Source of the DNA: JBOGWP01 sp050693875
GTDB taxonomy: Bacteria > Actinomycetota > CADDZG01 > JAHWKV01 > JBOGWP01
Assembly (NCBI GenBank): GCA_050693875.1
Contig: JBOGWP010000193.1
Location: forward strand, 1 to 5,407
Reading direction: 5' to 3'
DNA: 5,407 nucleotides
The notes under the pieces are model-generated. The model searched no databases and had not been told where the DNA came from. It worked only from the letters and a program-made list of their open reading frames with translations. The stretch's first letter is position 1. Each line of letters begins with the position of its first letter. The position numbers were made by a program, and so were the translations under genes. This document shows, one piece after another, positions 5,241 to 5,407 of the stretch.

Positions 5241-5407
5241 AGATGTTGTGGTCATGCTCCAGCCGAGCGATCTTTGGATGCAGAGCGCCGCCCACAATCC
5301 TCTTGTAGGGGGTGGGGGCCGTCTCGACGGCCTGCTCGAGCAGCCGGTAGAAGAGCAGCCCACGCCGGCTGGAGCTGCGCCGGTTGAAGCGGAAGGTGAA
5401 CTCGTCC
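5211..5407 (-). mobile_element. Partial IS1595-family insertion sequence (one end)
   Basis: The element runs off the right edge. Its visible end begins with GGGGCTATCCACTTTGATGG, proposed as the terminal inverted repeat, and contains the transposase C-terminus. The opposite end and full transposase are outside the window, so intactness cannot be judged. Confidence 0.7.
5239..5407 (-). CDS. IS1595-family (ISXO2-like) transposase, C-terminal part
   Basis: Only the last 56 codons are visible; the start lies beyond the right edge. Read on the minus strand they give DEFTFRFNRRSSRRGLLFYR, then LLEQAVETAPTPYKRIVGG and a short tail ending in LEHDHNI before TAG (5241-5239). The (L)DEFxFRFNRRxSRxRGLLFYRLLEQAV pattern is the hallmark end of the ISXO2-like DDE transposase domain, just after the last catalytic acidic region. 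In the usual family form it is followed by a short TDPxPYRxLV segment, here TAPTPYKRIV, plus a further 20 residues or so. The frame is open and shows no sign of decay in this part. The enzyme catalyses cut-and-paste or copy-type movement of its own element. Confidence 0.85.
   Translation of the reverse strand, partial: DEFTFRFNRRSSSRRGLLFYRLLEQAVETAPTPYKRIVGGALHPKIARLEHDHNI

Overview
The window looks like a chromosomal piece of a GC-rich actinobacterium (Actinomycetota). The main reasons are a SepH-type (DUF3071) division protein, a family largely confined to that phylum, Actinobacteria-style -10 elements of the TAnnnT type, GTG starts, and strong G/C bias at third codon positions. The lineage cannot be fixed from this sequence. 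The SepH is diverged enough that a non-model class, for example an Acidimicrobiia-like one, is possible, but that is a guess.

Layout. The left edge holds the first 95 codons of a secreted M23/LytM-type peptidase on the minus strand. A roughly 270-bp divergent control region follows. It has a good promoter for the peptidase, a promoter-like element for the rightward genes that resembles the SOS-independent (PafBC / RecA-NDp type) DNA-damage promoter, and a palindrome midway between the two. Rightward come two overlapping small genes: a 101-aa protein of unknown function and a 61-aa protein with four cysteines (CX2C-X7-CX2C). Next are sepH and a small universal-stress-type protein with a degenerate nucleotide-binding motif. 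A stand-alone cyclic-nucleotide-binding-domain protein lies convergent to these on the minus strand. Divergent from it, with only 95 bp between, is a calcineurin-like metallophosphoesterase of the cAMP-phosphodiesterase type. That gene is followed with a 4-bp overlap by an M48 (CAAX-type/Ste24-like) membrane metallopeptidase, which has no ATG, GTG or TTG at a sensible place and probably starts at CTG. At the right edge is the C-terminal part and one end of an IS1595-family (ISXO2-like) insertion sequence, inserted at the stop codon of the M48 gene.

How the genes may work together. The left half is themed on the cell envelope and division (peptidoglycan hydrolase, SepH), with a possible damage-inducible pair of small proteins between. 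The right half pairs a cyclic-nucleotide sensor with a phosphoesterase that could hydrolyse such a nucleotide, plus a membrane protease that may handle misfolded or processed membrane proteins. No complete undescribed system is demonstrated here. The best leads are the damage-type promoter driving the two unknown small proteins, the sensor/phosphodiesterase pair, and the apparent CTG-started, translationally coupled M48 gene.
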